A stretch of 9,142 bases of DNA, taken from Kiritimatiellia bacterium. GTDB lineage: Bacteria; Verrucomicrobiota; Kiritimatiellia; RFP12; UBA1067. Position numbers and translations under genes: made by a program. The notes beneath the pieces are model-generated. The model was given only the letters and a program-made list of their open reading frames with translations. It was not told where the DNA came from and did no database searches. Below, piece by piece: positions 1 through 8,100 of this stretch (position 1 is its first letter; each line of letters starts with the position of its first letter). Location: NCBI GenBank assembly GCA_024405335.1, contig JAKSOX010000066.1, positions 1 to 9,142 of the forward strand. Direction: 5' to 3'.

Positions 1-560
1 ATCGTGGTCATCAGGCCGCGCTTGATGCCGAACGTGTCGTTGAGCACCTTCGAGATCGGCGCGAGGCAGTTCGTGGTGCAGCTGGCGTTGGAGATGATCG
101 TCTGCCCGGCGTAGGTGGTGTGGTTGACGCCGTACACGAACATCGGGGTCGCGTCCTTGGAGGGAGCGGACATGATCACCTTCTTGGCGCCCGCGTCGAG
201 GTGCATCTGCGCCTTTTCGGCCGTGAGGAAGAGGCCCGTGGACTCGACCACGACGTCGACGCCCAGGTCGCCCCACGTGATGAGGGCCTTCTTGGCCTCG
301 TAATCGTAGGCGGACTTCTCGGAGAAGACCTTGATCGTCTTGCCGTTCACGTAGAGCTCCTTCTTCTCGTTGGAAGCGGAGACGTCGCCCTTGAACGTGC
401 CGTGGACGGAATCGTACTTGAGCATGTACGCGAGGTAATCGGGATCGAGGAGGTCGTTGATGCCGACGATCTCGATGTCGTTCGCGAAGTTCTCAACCGC
501 CGCGCGGAAAACCATGCGGCCGATGCGGCCGAAGCCGTTGATGCCAACTTTGATAGCCAT
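1..560 (-). CDS. gap: Glyceraldehyde-3-phosphate dehydrogenase, N-terminal part (cut by window edge)
   Basis: Cytoplasmic glycolytic enzyme that oxidises glyceraldehyde 3-phosphate to 1,3-bisphosphoglycerate with NAD+ and phosphate. The 186 visible residues start MAIKVGINGFGRIGR. They contain the Rossmann motif GFGRIGR (residues 10-15), the acidic residue after the second strand in INDLLD (about D36) that usually means NAD rather than NADP preference, ESTGLF at 106-111, and the catalytic cysteine C161 in SNASCTTNC. Family members are about 330-340 residues, so roughly the C-terminal 150, including the catalytic histidine, lie outside the window. The pattern resembles E. coli GapA. The start is the ATG at 560, with AAAAGG at 569-574 eight bases upstream as ribosome binding site, and a strong promoter lies farther up. 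The gene follows the GH2-esterase on the same strand across a 135-base gap and is probably transcribed separately. Family assignment is nearly certain; a biosynthetic erythrose-4-phosphate dehydrogenase paralogue is less likely. Confidence 0.97.
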   Translation of the reverse strand, partial: MAIKVGINGFGRIGRMVFRAAVENFANDIEIVGINDLLDPDYLAYMLKYDSVHGTFKGDVSASNEKKELYVNGKTIKVFSEKSAYDYEAKKALITWGDLGVDVVVESTGLFLTAEKAQMHLDAGAKKVIMSAPSKDATPMFVYGVNHTTYAGQTIISNASCTTNCLAPISKVLNDTFGIKRGLMTT

Positions 561-625
561 TTCTTGTACCTTTTCTTTCTGTTACCCCGCGAGGAACCCT
601 TCCCCATCGGAAAAAACGAGCGGTG

Positions 626-654
626 AATATACTCCAAACCTCGGCAAAAGTCAA
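626..654 (-). promoter_or_regulatory. Sigma70-type promoter of gap
   Basis: On the minus strand TTGACT (649-654) and TATATT (626-631) are separated by exactly 17 bases. Each hexamer differs from the consensus (TTGACA, TATAAT) at one position. The start of transcription should fall near 617-621, giving a leader of about 60 bases before the gap ATG at 560. The sequence around the site is clearly more AT-rich than the coding regions. The match and spacing are seen directly; use by the housekeeping sigma factor is inferred. Confidence 0.8.
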
Positions 655-673
655 TCAGAAATTATCCATATCG

Positions 674-695
674 GCGTTTGCGCGCGGCAAACCGC
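674..695 (-). terminator. Weak hairpin right after the GH2-esterase stop codon
   Basis: GTTTGC (676-681) and GCAAAC (687-692) form a six-base-pair stem around a five-base GCGCG loop. One or two further G-C pairs are possible at 674-675 with 694-695 if base 693 is bulged. The stem begins directly after the TGA at 696-698, where a terminator would be expected. No T-run follows on the minus strand, so it is not a canonical intrinsic terminator. It may be a weak terminator, a 3'-end stabilising structure or chance in GC-rich DNA. Confidence 0.35.
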
Positions 696-3371
696 TCACC
701 AGGATTTCTTCAGGTCTTCGAGCCACAACGCGGCGGCGTCCGGCCAGGCGTCCGTGGGGCGTCCGATCGAACGCCCGCCGTAGCCGTGTCCGCCGGACGG
801 ATACACGTGCAGCGCCGCCGGCACCTTCGCGTCGCGGAGCGCCAGGAAGTACGCCACCGACGTCTCGACCTGGCAGAAGTCGTTCTGCGCCTGCACGATG
901 AACGCGGGCGGCGTTTCGCCGTCCACGGGATACTCCGGCTTGAGCGCGAGCGATTTGCGCGCGCGGAAATCTTCTGGCAGCACGTCCCACAGGTAGATCG
1001 GCATCTGGAAGTCGGGGCGGCAGGACACGTCGTCCGCCGCGTCCACCCGCGCGTACGCGGGCTTCTTCCAGCCCGTGGCCGCGCGCACCGCGAGGTTCGC
1101 GCCCGCCGAAAAGCCGATCACGCCGATCGCGTTCGGATTGACGCCGAACCGCTTCGAGCCGGAGCGCAGCAGCCGGATCGCGCGCTGCACGTCGCAAACC
1201 GCCGCCGCCACCTGGTCGGGGCAGCGGTACACGAGCACCGCCGCCGCGCAGCCCCGCTCGTTGAACCACTCCGCGATTTCCGTGCCCTCCTTGTTCCAGC
1301 CGAGGCGCGCGTAGCCGCCGCCGGGCAACACCACCGCCACCGGCGCGTTCGTGGCGCCCTGCGCCGGGAAGAACGCGAAGAACGGTTCGTTCACGTCCGT
1401 GACGATCACGTTCTTGTGCCAGATTTCGTCGTCCTCGAGCTTGAGCTTGCCTTCGCCCTTCTTGAGCGGCACCTTGTCCTTCGGCCACAGCGCCACTTCC
1501 ATCGACGGATCGTGTTCCCAGAAAAACGCCATCGCCTTCGCGCGCGCTTCGGGCGTCGAATCGTCCACCTGCCATTCGGCGGGATACTTGTGCGCGAACG
1601 GTTTCGCCGGCGGCTCCGGAGGCGGCGTCTTGCCCCAGTTGGCGAAACCGCGGCGCACCACTTCGGCGGACGACTTGGGGCGGCGCCAGCGGTCGTAGAG
1701 GCCCGCGCGGGAATAGGCGTCCACCTTCGCGACCTCGTCCTCGCTGTTGCGGTGGTAGGTGCGCGTGTCGTTCAGCTGCCAAACGGCGAAACCGCACACG
1801 TCCTCGTCGGCGCTCAGCACGTCGAGGATGTCCGCCAGATGCTCGCACTGGTACTCCTCCGTGCCCACGGCGGCCGCCGCGTCGTGGTCGCCGTAGCGCC
1901 CGGCCGCGCCGGACTCCGAAACGAAAATCGGCTTGTCGGGATAGCGCTCGCGGAACAGGCGCGTCGCCTCGGCGAAGCCGTCGGCGATTTTCTTCTTCAG
2001 GGTCGTCGGCAAGCCGGGCTTCGAGGGGAACATGCCCGGATAGAGGTTGTAGGCCACGACGTCCGTGTTGGCGTTGCAGATTTCGATCTTCGCGTGGTTG
2101 CAGGCGAACGTGACGAGATGCCCCGTGTCCTCGGCGCGGATCGTTTCGATCAACTTGTCCACCAGCGTCTTGCATTCCGGGTGCTGGCTGCCGCATTCGT
2201 TCAGGAACGCGCTCACCACCACGCACGGGTGGTTGATGCTCGCGCGCGCCATTTCGCGCGTCTCGTGGATCTGCGCGGCGATGAAGCCGGCGTCCGCCAG
2301 TTTCTCGCGCGCCGCCACCACGATGTCGTCGCCGGCGGCGCCGTCGGTGTACAACTGGCCGTTGCCCCAGCCAAGCGACTCCTCCCACACGAACACGCCC
2401 TTTTCGTCGCAGAGGTCGAGGAACTCCTCGCACTGCTGGTAGTGCGCGCCGCGGATGAAATTGCCGCCCAGCGCCTTCACGTGGTCGACGTCCTTCGCCA
2501 TCAGCGCGCGCGTCGTCGCGGCGCCGCCGATCGCGCAGGATTCGTGGCGGTTGACGCCCAGGAAGCGCACCGCATGGCCGTTGAGCCAGATTTTGCGGTC
2601 GCGCGCCTCGATCTGGCGGATGCCGAAGCGCGCCTTCACGGGCGCGGCGTCGCCGTCCTTCAGCGCCACCGCGTGCAAGCGCGGCGATTCGGGGCTCCAC
2701 AATCCGAACGCCGGCACGCGCACCTGCGCGTGCCCCTTCGAGAACGTCGCGGCGACTTCGTGTTTGCCGTCGAACACGAGCGTCGCCTTGAAGTCCGCGC
2801 GCGGGAAGTTCACCGCCTCCACGTCCACCAGGCCCGTCCTGTAGTCGCGCGTGCGCACCGCGAGCCGGCGGTTGTCGAACGAAAGCTTCACGCCGTGGTA
2901 GAAGCCGCCGTACAGGTAGAAGTCGTAGAACGGGCGGATCAGCTTGTGCTTGTCCCAGTCGAACCGGTTGTCGAGCGCGGCGAAGAGCACGTGCTCGCCG
3001 GCGGCGAGCGGACCCGTCTCGAGTTCGAGGCGCGCGTACGGATACGGATGTACGCCCAGGGACTTGCCGTCGATCCGGAAGTCGCCGCGGATGCCCATGC
3101 CCTCCACCACCAGCCAGGCGTTCGGCACGGCCTTCTCGAGCTTGAACGCGCGGCGGTAGAGCGCCGTGCCGCGTTTCATGTAGTGGCGGGGCGCCATGTC
3201 CCAGCAGCCGGGCACGGCCATTTCGTCGTCCGGACGGAAGGCGGGATCGGCGGCCTCTTCGATCGACTTCCCCTCTTCGAGCCGAAACGCCCAGGTGCCG
3301 TTCAGATCGAGATCCGCCGCCCAGGCGGACGCGCCCGCCAGCGCGAAAACGAAAAACGACGCATTCTTCAT
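696..3371 (-). CDS. Secreted two-domain enzyme: GH2 glycosidase fused to alpha/beta-hydrolase (acetylxylan-esterase-like)
   Basis: 891 residues. A Sec signal peptide (K2, hydrophobic 5-15, likely cut after A16-W17-A18) puts it outside the cytoplasm. Residues about 20-250 form the GH2 sugar-binding and Ig-like domains, and about 255-575 the TIM barrel. Barrel signatures are LGVNRHES (271-278), the R-G-A-H-Y site at 307-311, acid/base E392 in FLNE and nucleophile E486 in FVSES; the 94-residue spacing is like beta-glucuronidase. A proline-rich linker (PPPEPPAKP, 583-591) follows. From about 620 there is an esterase of the BD-FAE/acetylxylan esterase type: oxyanion PGGGY (683-687), nucleophile S755 in GFSAG, probable acid D831, and H862 in GGHGYG. 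Both active sites look intact, so it should cleave a beta-linked sugar and an ester bond, plausibly on one acylated plant glycan. The substrate is unknown: beta-galactosidase, beta-glucuronidase and beta-mannosidase activities all occur in GH2, and the beta-glucuronidase N-x-K motif is missing. The start has GAGGAG at 3378-3383. It lies 21 bases after galM and is probably the last gene of the operon. Confidence 0.9.
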   Translation of the reverse strand: MKNASFFVFALAGASAWAADLDLNGTWAFRLEEGKSIEEAADPAFRPDDEMAVPGCWDMAPRHYMKRGTALYRRAFKLEKAVPNAWLVVEGMGIRGDFRIDGKSLGVHPYPYARLELETGPLAAGEHVLFAALDNRFDWDKHKLIRPFYDFYLYGGFYHGVKLSFDNRRLAVRTRDYRTGLVDVEAVNFPRADFKATLVFDGKHEVAATFSKGHAQVRVPAFGLWSPESPRLHAVALKDGDAAPVKARFGIRQIEARDRKIWLNGHAVRFLGVNRHESCAIGGAATTRALMAKDVDHVKALGGNFIRGAHYQQCEEFLDLCDEKGVFVWEESLGWGNGQLYTDGAAGDDIVVAAREKLADAGFIAAQIHETREMARASINHPCVVVSAFLNECGSQHPECKTLVDKLIETIRAEDTGHLVTFACNHAKIEICNANTDVVAYNLYPGMFPSKPGLPTTLKKKIADGFAEATRLFRERYPDKPIFVSESGAAGRYGDHDAAAAVGTEEYQCEHLADILDVLSADEDVCGFAVWQLNDTRTYHRNSEDEVAKVDAYSRAGLYDRWRRPKSSAEVVRRGFANWGKTPPPEPPAKPFAHKYPAEWQVDDSTPEARAKAMAFFWEHDPSMEVALWPKDKVPLKKGEGKLKLEDDEIWHKNVIVTDVNEPFFAFFPAQGATNAPVAVVLPGGGYARLGWNKEGTEIAEWFNERGCAAAVLVYRCPDQVAAAVCDVQRAIRLLRSGSKRFGVNPNAIGVIGFSAGANLAVRAATGWKKPAYARVDAADDVSCRPDFQMPIYLWDVLPEDFRARKSLALKPEYPVDGETPPAFIVQAQNDFCQVETSVAYFLALRDAKVPAALHVYPSGGHGYGGRSIGRPTDAWPDAAALWLEDLKKSW

Positions 3372-3377
3372 CGCATT

Positions 3378-3383
3378 CTCCTC
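3378..3383 (-). promoter_or_regulatory. Shine-Dalgarno site of the GH2-esterase gene
   Basis: GAGGAG ends six bases before the ATG at 3371 and lies inside the 21-base gap after the galM stop (3393-3395). It supports this ATG as the start, which also gives a complete signal peptide, and it points to translation in a polycistronic message. Confidence 0.75.
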
Positions 3384-3392
3384 GCTGCGCGC

Positions 3393-4592
3393 CTACTGCG
3401 CGCGGAAACGGTACTCCGTGGTGGACCGGAACTCGTCGCCCGGATTCAAAACGACGCCCGGGAACTCCGGCCGGTTCGGAGAGTCGGGATGGTGCTGCGT
3501 CTCGAACGCCACCGCGCCGTGCACGCACACGCGCTTGCCGCCCTTCGTGGGGCGCCCGCCTTCGGGCATTTTGTTGCACGCGTACGTCTGCATGCCCGGC
3601 TCCGTGGTCCACACTTCCAGCGCGCGGCCCGTGGTCGGCTCCGCGAGCCGCGCCGCCAGCGCGAGCTTGCCGCCGTCGCCGCGCAGCACCCAGTTGTGGT
3701 CGTAGCCGTGGCCGAACGCCAGCTGCTCGTGAGGCGAATCGAGGCGCTCGCCGATTTTGTGCGGCTCGCGGAAATCGAACGGGGTGTCCTTCACGTCCAG
3801 GAACTTGCCCGTCGGCAGCTGGTTGGCGTCCGTCTCCGTGATCTGGTCCGCGAAAATCTGCAGTTCGTGGTCCAGCACCGTGCCCTCGCCCGCGCCCTTC
3901 AAGTTGAAGTACGCGTGGTTCGTGAGATTCACGGGGCACTTCTTGTCCACGCGCGCCTCGTATTCGATGCGCCATGCGTTGTCCGCCGTGATCCAGTGCG
4001 TCACCGTCGCCGTGCACCGGCCGGGGAAGCCCATTTCGCCGTCCGGGCTCGCGTACTCGAACTTGAGCCCCGTCGCGTCGGGACGGCGCACCGCCGCCAC
4101 CAGCTTCCAGATTTTCTGGTCGAACCCCTGCGGACCGCCGTGGCACGCGAACGGCCCCGCGCCGCGCGGAATCTCGTAGGTCTTGCCGTCGATCGCGAAC
4201 TTGCCGTCGCGGATGCGGTTCGCGACGCGCCCGATCGTGGCGCCCGCCACGCGGTCCACGGTGGTGAACTGCGCCGCCTCGTCGCAGCCGGTCACCACGT
4301 CCGCGAGGTTGCCGTGCCTGTCGGGCGCGTACAGGCGCACCACGCGCGCGCCGAAGTCGGTGAAGTCGGCCACGAGCCCGCCCGCGCCGAGAATCCGGTA
4401 CAGGTGCGCCTGCTCGCCGGCCGCCGTCTTGCCGAACGGCAGCGTCACCACGCCGGGCGCCATGCGCTTGACGAGTCCCACTTTGGAACCCGCCACGTGC
4501 CGCACGGACGGCGCGGATTGGACGCCCGCGCCGACGGCCGCGAACGCCGCCGAACCGAACGCCGCCGCGCAAACGAAAAGAACGCGCTTCAT
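3393..4592 (-). CDS. galM: Exported aldose 1-epimerase (galactose mutarotase family)
   Basis: 399 residues. Mutarotases interconvert the alpha and beta anomers of free aldoses such as galactose or glucose. All the family's active-site elements are present at the expected spacing: CHGGPQGFD with H151, NLTNHAYFNL with the general acid H226, GHGYDHNW with D298, and AFETQHHPDSPN with the catalytic base E364. GRVANRI (121-127) is also typical. An N-terminal extension with a Sec signal peptide (K2, R3, hydrophobic 4-17, likely cut after A16-F17-A18) indicates export, unlike the cytoplasmic GalM of E. coli. The body from about residue 50 has normal family length. The cysteine at position 8 is too early and in the wrong context for a lipobox. 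The start is the ATG at 4592 with a strong ribosome binding site. Lying between the GtrA-like gene and the GH2-esterase, it probably acts on sugar released by the latter. The preferred sugar cannot be read from the sequence. Confidence 0.93.
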   Translation of the reverse strand: MKRVLFVCAAAFGSAAFAAVGAGVQSAPSVRHVAGSKVGLVKRMAPGVVTLPFGKTAAGEQAHLYRILGAGGLVADFTDFGARVVRLYAPDRHGNLADVVTGCDEAAQFTTVDRVAGATIGRVANRIRDGKFAIDGKTYEIPRGAGPFACHGGPQGFDQKIWKLVAAVRRPDATGLKFEYASPDGEMGFPGRCTATVTHWITADNAWRIEYEARVDKKCPVNLTNHAYFNLKGAGEGTVLDHELQIFADQITETDANQLPTGKFLDVKDTPFDFREPHKIGERLDSPHEQLAFGHGYDHNWVLRGDGGKLALAARLAEPTTGRALEVWTTEPGMQTYACNKMPEGGRPTKGGKRVCVHGAVAFETQHHPDSPNRPEFPGVVLNPGDEFRSTTEYRFRAQ

Positions 4593-4598
4593 TTCCGC

Positions 4599-4605
4599 CC
4601 TCCTC
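4599..4605 (-). promoter_or_regulatory. Shine-Dalgarno site of galM overlapping the gtrA-like stop codon
   Basis: GAGGAGG begins inside the TGA stop (4604-4606) of the preceding gene and ends six bases before the galM ATG at 4592. The overlap strongly fixes the galM start and suggests translational coupling: ribosomes ending on the gtrA-like frame are positioned to reinitiate. Confidence 0.8.
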
Positions 4606-5131
4606 AACCTTTGAATATGAAGAACTTGCGCACGAAGAAGTTCACCAGGAACGACACCGCCACTTCCACCACCACCGCGAGCGTGGTCATCAGCCCGAAG
4701 CAGTCGATCAGCACTTTCATCGCGCCGAGCGCGATCGCCGTGGCGAGCGTGGCCGCGCCGAAAAACATGCCGAACTCCGCGTACCATTTGAACTTGCCGG
4801 GCTTGAACACGAACCGGCGGTTCATGAGCCAGCAGAAGACGTTCGCCACCACGAACCCGACCGCCGTCGCCGCCGCCGCCAGCGTCCCGCGCGACGCCCA
4901 CCACGGCTCCGCGCCCGTGAACGCCGCGGACGGCAGGTCGAGCGCGAAGAACTTCTTCGCGAACGTGATCGCGAAGTCGTCGGGCGTGAGGCATTTCAGG
5001 CACGTGAGCGCGAGCAGGTAGAAGATGCCCGTCTGCACGCACGTGGCGAGCACGCCGATCACGCCGTATTTGACGAACTGCCAGAACGGACCGCAGTCGT
5101 GGGACAAAATGCGTTTGACGTCGAGATTCAT
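4604..5131 (-). CDS. GtrA-like family four-helix membrane protein
   Basis: 175 residues with four predicted membrane helices, at about 19-45, 84-104, 117-141 and 149-168. Helices 2 and 4 end in the paired GtrA-family motif, NVFCWLMNRRFVF (97-109) and NFFVRKFFIF (164-173), i.e. an internal N-x(n)-R-x-x-V/I-F repeat. GtrA-type proteins are thought to flip or assist transfer of polyprenyl-phosphate-linked sugars across the inner membrane for cell-surface glycosylation; the exact role of most members is unknown. The loop between helices 1 and 2 (about 46-82) is longer than usual and accounts for the length above the typical 120-150 residues. The start is the ATG at 5131, 32 bases after the purL stop. 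It gives a family-like N terminus but has only a G-rich, weak ribosome binding site. The open frame extends further upstream, but that part overlaps purL and does not look like this family. It ends 11 bases before galM. Confidence 0.85.
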   Translation of the reverse strand: MNLDVKRILSHDCGPFWQFVKYGVIGVLATCVQTGIFYLLALTCLKCLTPDDFAITFAKKFFALDLPSAAFTGAEPWWASRGTLAAAATAVGFVVANVFCWLMNRRFVFKPGKFKWYAEFGMFFGAATLATAIALGAMKVLIDCFGLMTTLAVVVEVAVSFLVNFFVRKFFIFKG

Positions 5132-5163
5132 GGCGCGCGCCCCCGTTCCGATGCGTTCCCGTT

Positions 5164-8100
5164 TCAGCGTTTGGCCGTCGCGAACGCGTATGCGTTGCGG
5201 AACATGCGCATCCACGGGCCGTCCTTCTTGAACGTGCCCGGATTGTACGACAGCTGGCACGCGCGGAATCCGCGCTCCGGATGCGGCATCAGGATCGTCG
5301 CGCGGCCGTCGGCGGACGTGAAGCCCGTGAGCCCGCCCTTCGAACCGTTCGGGTTCCAGGGGTAGCGCTCCGTCGGCATGCCGCGGCCGTCCACGTACCG
5401 AACCGCCGCCACGGCTTCGGCGGCGTCGGACGGCTTCTCGAACGCGACGCGCCCTTCGCCGTGGGCGACGGCGATCGGGATGCGGCTGCCGGCCATGCCC
5501 TTGAAGAAGATCGAGGGGCTGTCGAGCACTTCCACCGTTTCAAAACGCGCCTCGAACTGTTCGGACGCGTTGCGCACGAACCGCGGCCACGCTTCCGCGC
5601 CGGGGATGAGGTCCTTGAGCTGCGACAGCATCTGGCAGCCGTTGCACACGCCCAGCGAGAACGCGTCCTTGCGCGCGAAGAACTTCGCGAACATCTTGCG
5701 GAGACGGTCGTTGAAGAGCACGGAACGCGCCCAGCCGGAGCCGGCGCCCAGCACGTCGCCGTAGCTGAAGCCGCCGCACGCGACGAGCCCCTGGAAATCC
5801 TTCAGGTCCACGCGGCCGGCGAGGAGATCCGTCATGTGCACGTCCACGCTTTCGAAACCGGCGAGCGCGAACGCCGCCGCCATTTCGACGTGGCCGTTCA
5901 CGCCCTGTTCGCGGAGAATCGCGACGCGCGGCTTCCGCGCGGGCGCCTTGCCCTTGACAACCTTGCCGTCCGGATCGTACGTGAGCGAAAAGGTCATGCC
6001 GGGATCGTTTTCGTCGAGGCCGTTGTCGTACTCCTCGCGGGCCGAAACGGGATTGTCGCGCAGCGCCTGCATGCGGTACGTCGTTTCGCTCCACGCGCGG
6101 CGGATCGTGGTGACGTCCGTGCGCAGCGCCACGCGCGCCCCCGCGGCGAGCGTGAACGAACGGTCGTCCGTCGGCGCGCCGATCACGTGCGTGCAACCGG
6201 CGAGGCCCGACTTCGCGAACGTCGCGAGCACGGCTTCGAGGTTCGCTTCGGAAACCTGCAGCACCGCGCCGGGCTCCTCGGCGAAGAGCGCGGAAAGAAC
6301 GTCGCCGTCCGGCAGCGTCGCGTCCACGCCGAGCCCGCCCGTGATCGCCATTTCCGCGAGCGTCACGGCCACGCCGCCGTCGGAACGGTCGTGGTAGGCG
6401 AGCGCGAGCCGGCCCTTGACGATCCGCTGCATCGCGCCGAAGAACGCCTTGAGCGTCTTCGCGTCCGCGTCGGCGGGTTCGTCGCCCACCTGGTTGTACA
6501 CCTGCGCGAGCGCGCTCGCGCCCAGGCGGTTTTTCCCCTTGCCGAGATCCACGAACACGAGTTTGGAGCCGGGGGACTTCTTGAGGTCCGGCGTGAGCGT
6601 GAGCGTCACGTCCTCCACGGGACTGAAGCTCGACACCACCAGCGAGAGCGGCGCCACCTGGCGGTGCGTCCTGCCCTGCGAATCCTCCCACGTGGTGTGC
6701 ATGGAGCACGAATCCTTGCCCACGGGAATGGAAATGCCGAGCGCGGGGCAGAATTCCATGCCCACGGCCTTGACCGTGTCGAACAGGTTCGCGTCCTCGC
6801 CGGGTTCGCCGCACGGGGCCATCCAGTTCGCGGAAAGGCGCACGTTGCCGATCGCGCCGCAATCCGCCGCCGCGAGGTTCGTGAGCGCCTCCGCGATCGC
6901 GAGCCGGCCCGACGCCGGCGCGTCCAGCAGCGCCGCGGGCGAACGTTCGCCCGTCGCCATCGCCTGGCCGTTGAGCGTCTTGTAGCCCATCGCGGTCACC
7001 GCGCAATCCGCCGCCGGCAGCTGGTATGGACCCACCATCTGGTCGCGCGCCACGAGGCCCGTCACGGAACGGTCGGTGATGGAAACGAGGAAGGTCTTGT
7101 CCGCGATCGTCGGCAGGTGCAGGAGGCGGAAGAACGCGTCCTTGGCCGTGACGCCCGCGAGATCGAGCGCTTCGCCCTTCCGCGGCACGCGCTTCACGTC
7201 GCGCACCATGCGCGGCGGCTTGCCGAGCAGCACCTTCACGTCCATGTCGATCGGCCTGTCGCCGAAATGCGAATCCGTCAGCACGAGGCGTCCGTCGCCC
7301 GTCGCCTCGCCGATGAACGCCACCGGGCAGCGCTCGCGCGCGCAGAGTTCCTCGAAGAAGCCGCGCGCTTCGCGCTTGAGCGCCAGCACGTAGCGTTCCT
7401 GCGCTTCGCAGCACCAGATTTCCATCGGGTTCATCGAACGCTCTTCGTTGTGCACGGCGCGCAGCTCGAACCTGCCGCCCGTCTTTTCGACGAGTTCGGG
7501 GCAGCCGTTGGAAAGCCCGCCGGCGCCGATGTCGTGGATCGCAAGCACCGGATTCTTCCTGCCGAGGGCCGCGCAGGCGTTGATCACGCCCTGGCAGCGG
7601 CGCTGCATTTCCGCGTTGCCGCGCTGCACGGAGTTGAAGTCCAGCGCTTCGGAGTTCGTGCCCGTCATCATCGAAGACGCCGCGCCGCCGCCGAGGCCGA
7701 TGCGCATCGCGGGGCCGCCGATCTGGACCACGTAGGCGCCCTTTTCCACGTCCTTCTTCGCCACCTGGTCGCGCACGATCACGCCGTGTCCGCCCGCGAG
7801 CATGATCGGCTTGTGGTAGCCGCGCAGTTCGCCGTTCGTCTCCGTTTCGTAGGTGCGGAAGAAGCCCGTGAGCTGCGGCCGGCCGAATTCGTTGCCGAAC
7901 GCCGCGCCGCCGATGGGCCCTTCGATCATGATGTCCAGCGGGGACGCGAGGCGCTTCGGGCGTTCCGCGTATTCCTTTTCCCACGGCTGCGGCGCGCCGG
8001 GGATGCGCAAGTCGCTCACCATGAAGCCGCAGATGCCCGCCACCGTGCGCGAACCCGTGCCCGTGGCCGCTTCGTCGCGGATTTCGCCGCCCACGCCCGT

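Noticed and set aside
347..637. Small minus-strand frame of 96 codons starting just before gap.
   Set aside because: It overlaps gap in a different frame, is rich in serine, threonine and arginine with no motif, and is best explained as a shadow.
655..4572. Minus-strand open frame of 1305 codons overlapping galM and the GH2-esterase in another frame.
   Set aside because: Low-complexity arginine/glycine/alanine composition and no family motif; the true frames have intact catalytic residues, signal peptides and ribosome binding sites.
4569..4592. Possible lipoprotein signal in GalM, with a cysteine at residue 8.
   Set aside because: The cysteine is preceded by F-V rather than a small residue and comes after too short a hydrophobic stretch; an ordinary A-F-A cleavage site follows.
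678..5021. Plus-strand open frame of 1447 codons antisense to three genes, and a similar one of 1265 codons at 5281-9078 antisense to purL.
   Set aside because: Both translations are extremely rich in arginine, alanine, histidine and valine with no recognisable motifs, and they lie opposite well-identified genes. Long antisense frames are expected in GC-rich DNA because G/C at third positions removes stop codons.
3393..5042. A fusion of galM with upstream sequence, 549 codons in the same frame.
   Set aside because: The strong Shine-Dalgarno site at 4599-4605 and a clean signal peptide at the ATG at 4592 define the gene; the upstream part is a shadow of the GtrA-like gene.
5132..5260. N-terminal extension of the GtrA-like frame up to 5260, overlapping purL.
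   Set aside because: The extra residues are hydrophilic, out of frame over conserved PurL codons and unlike the family. The ATG at 5131 gives a normal N terminus.
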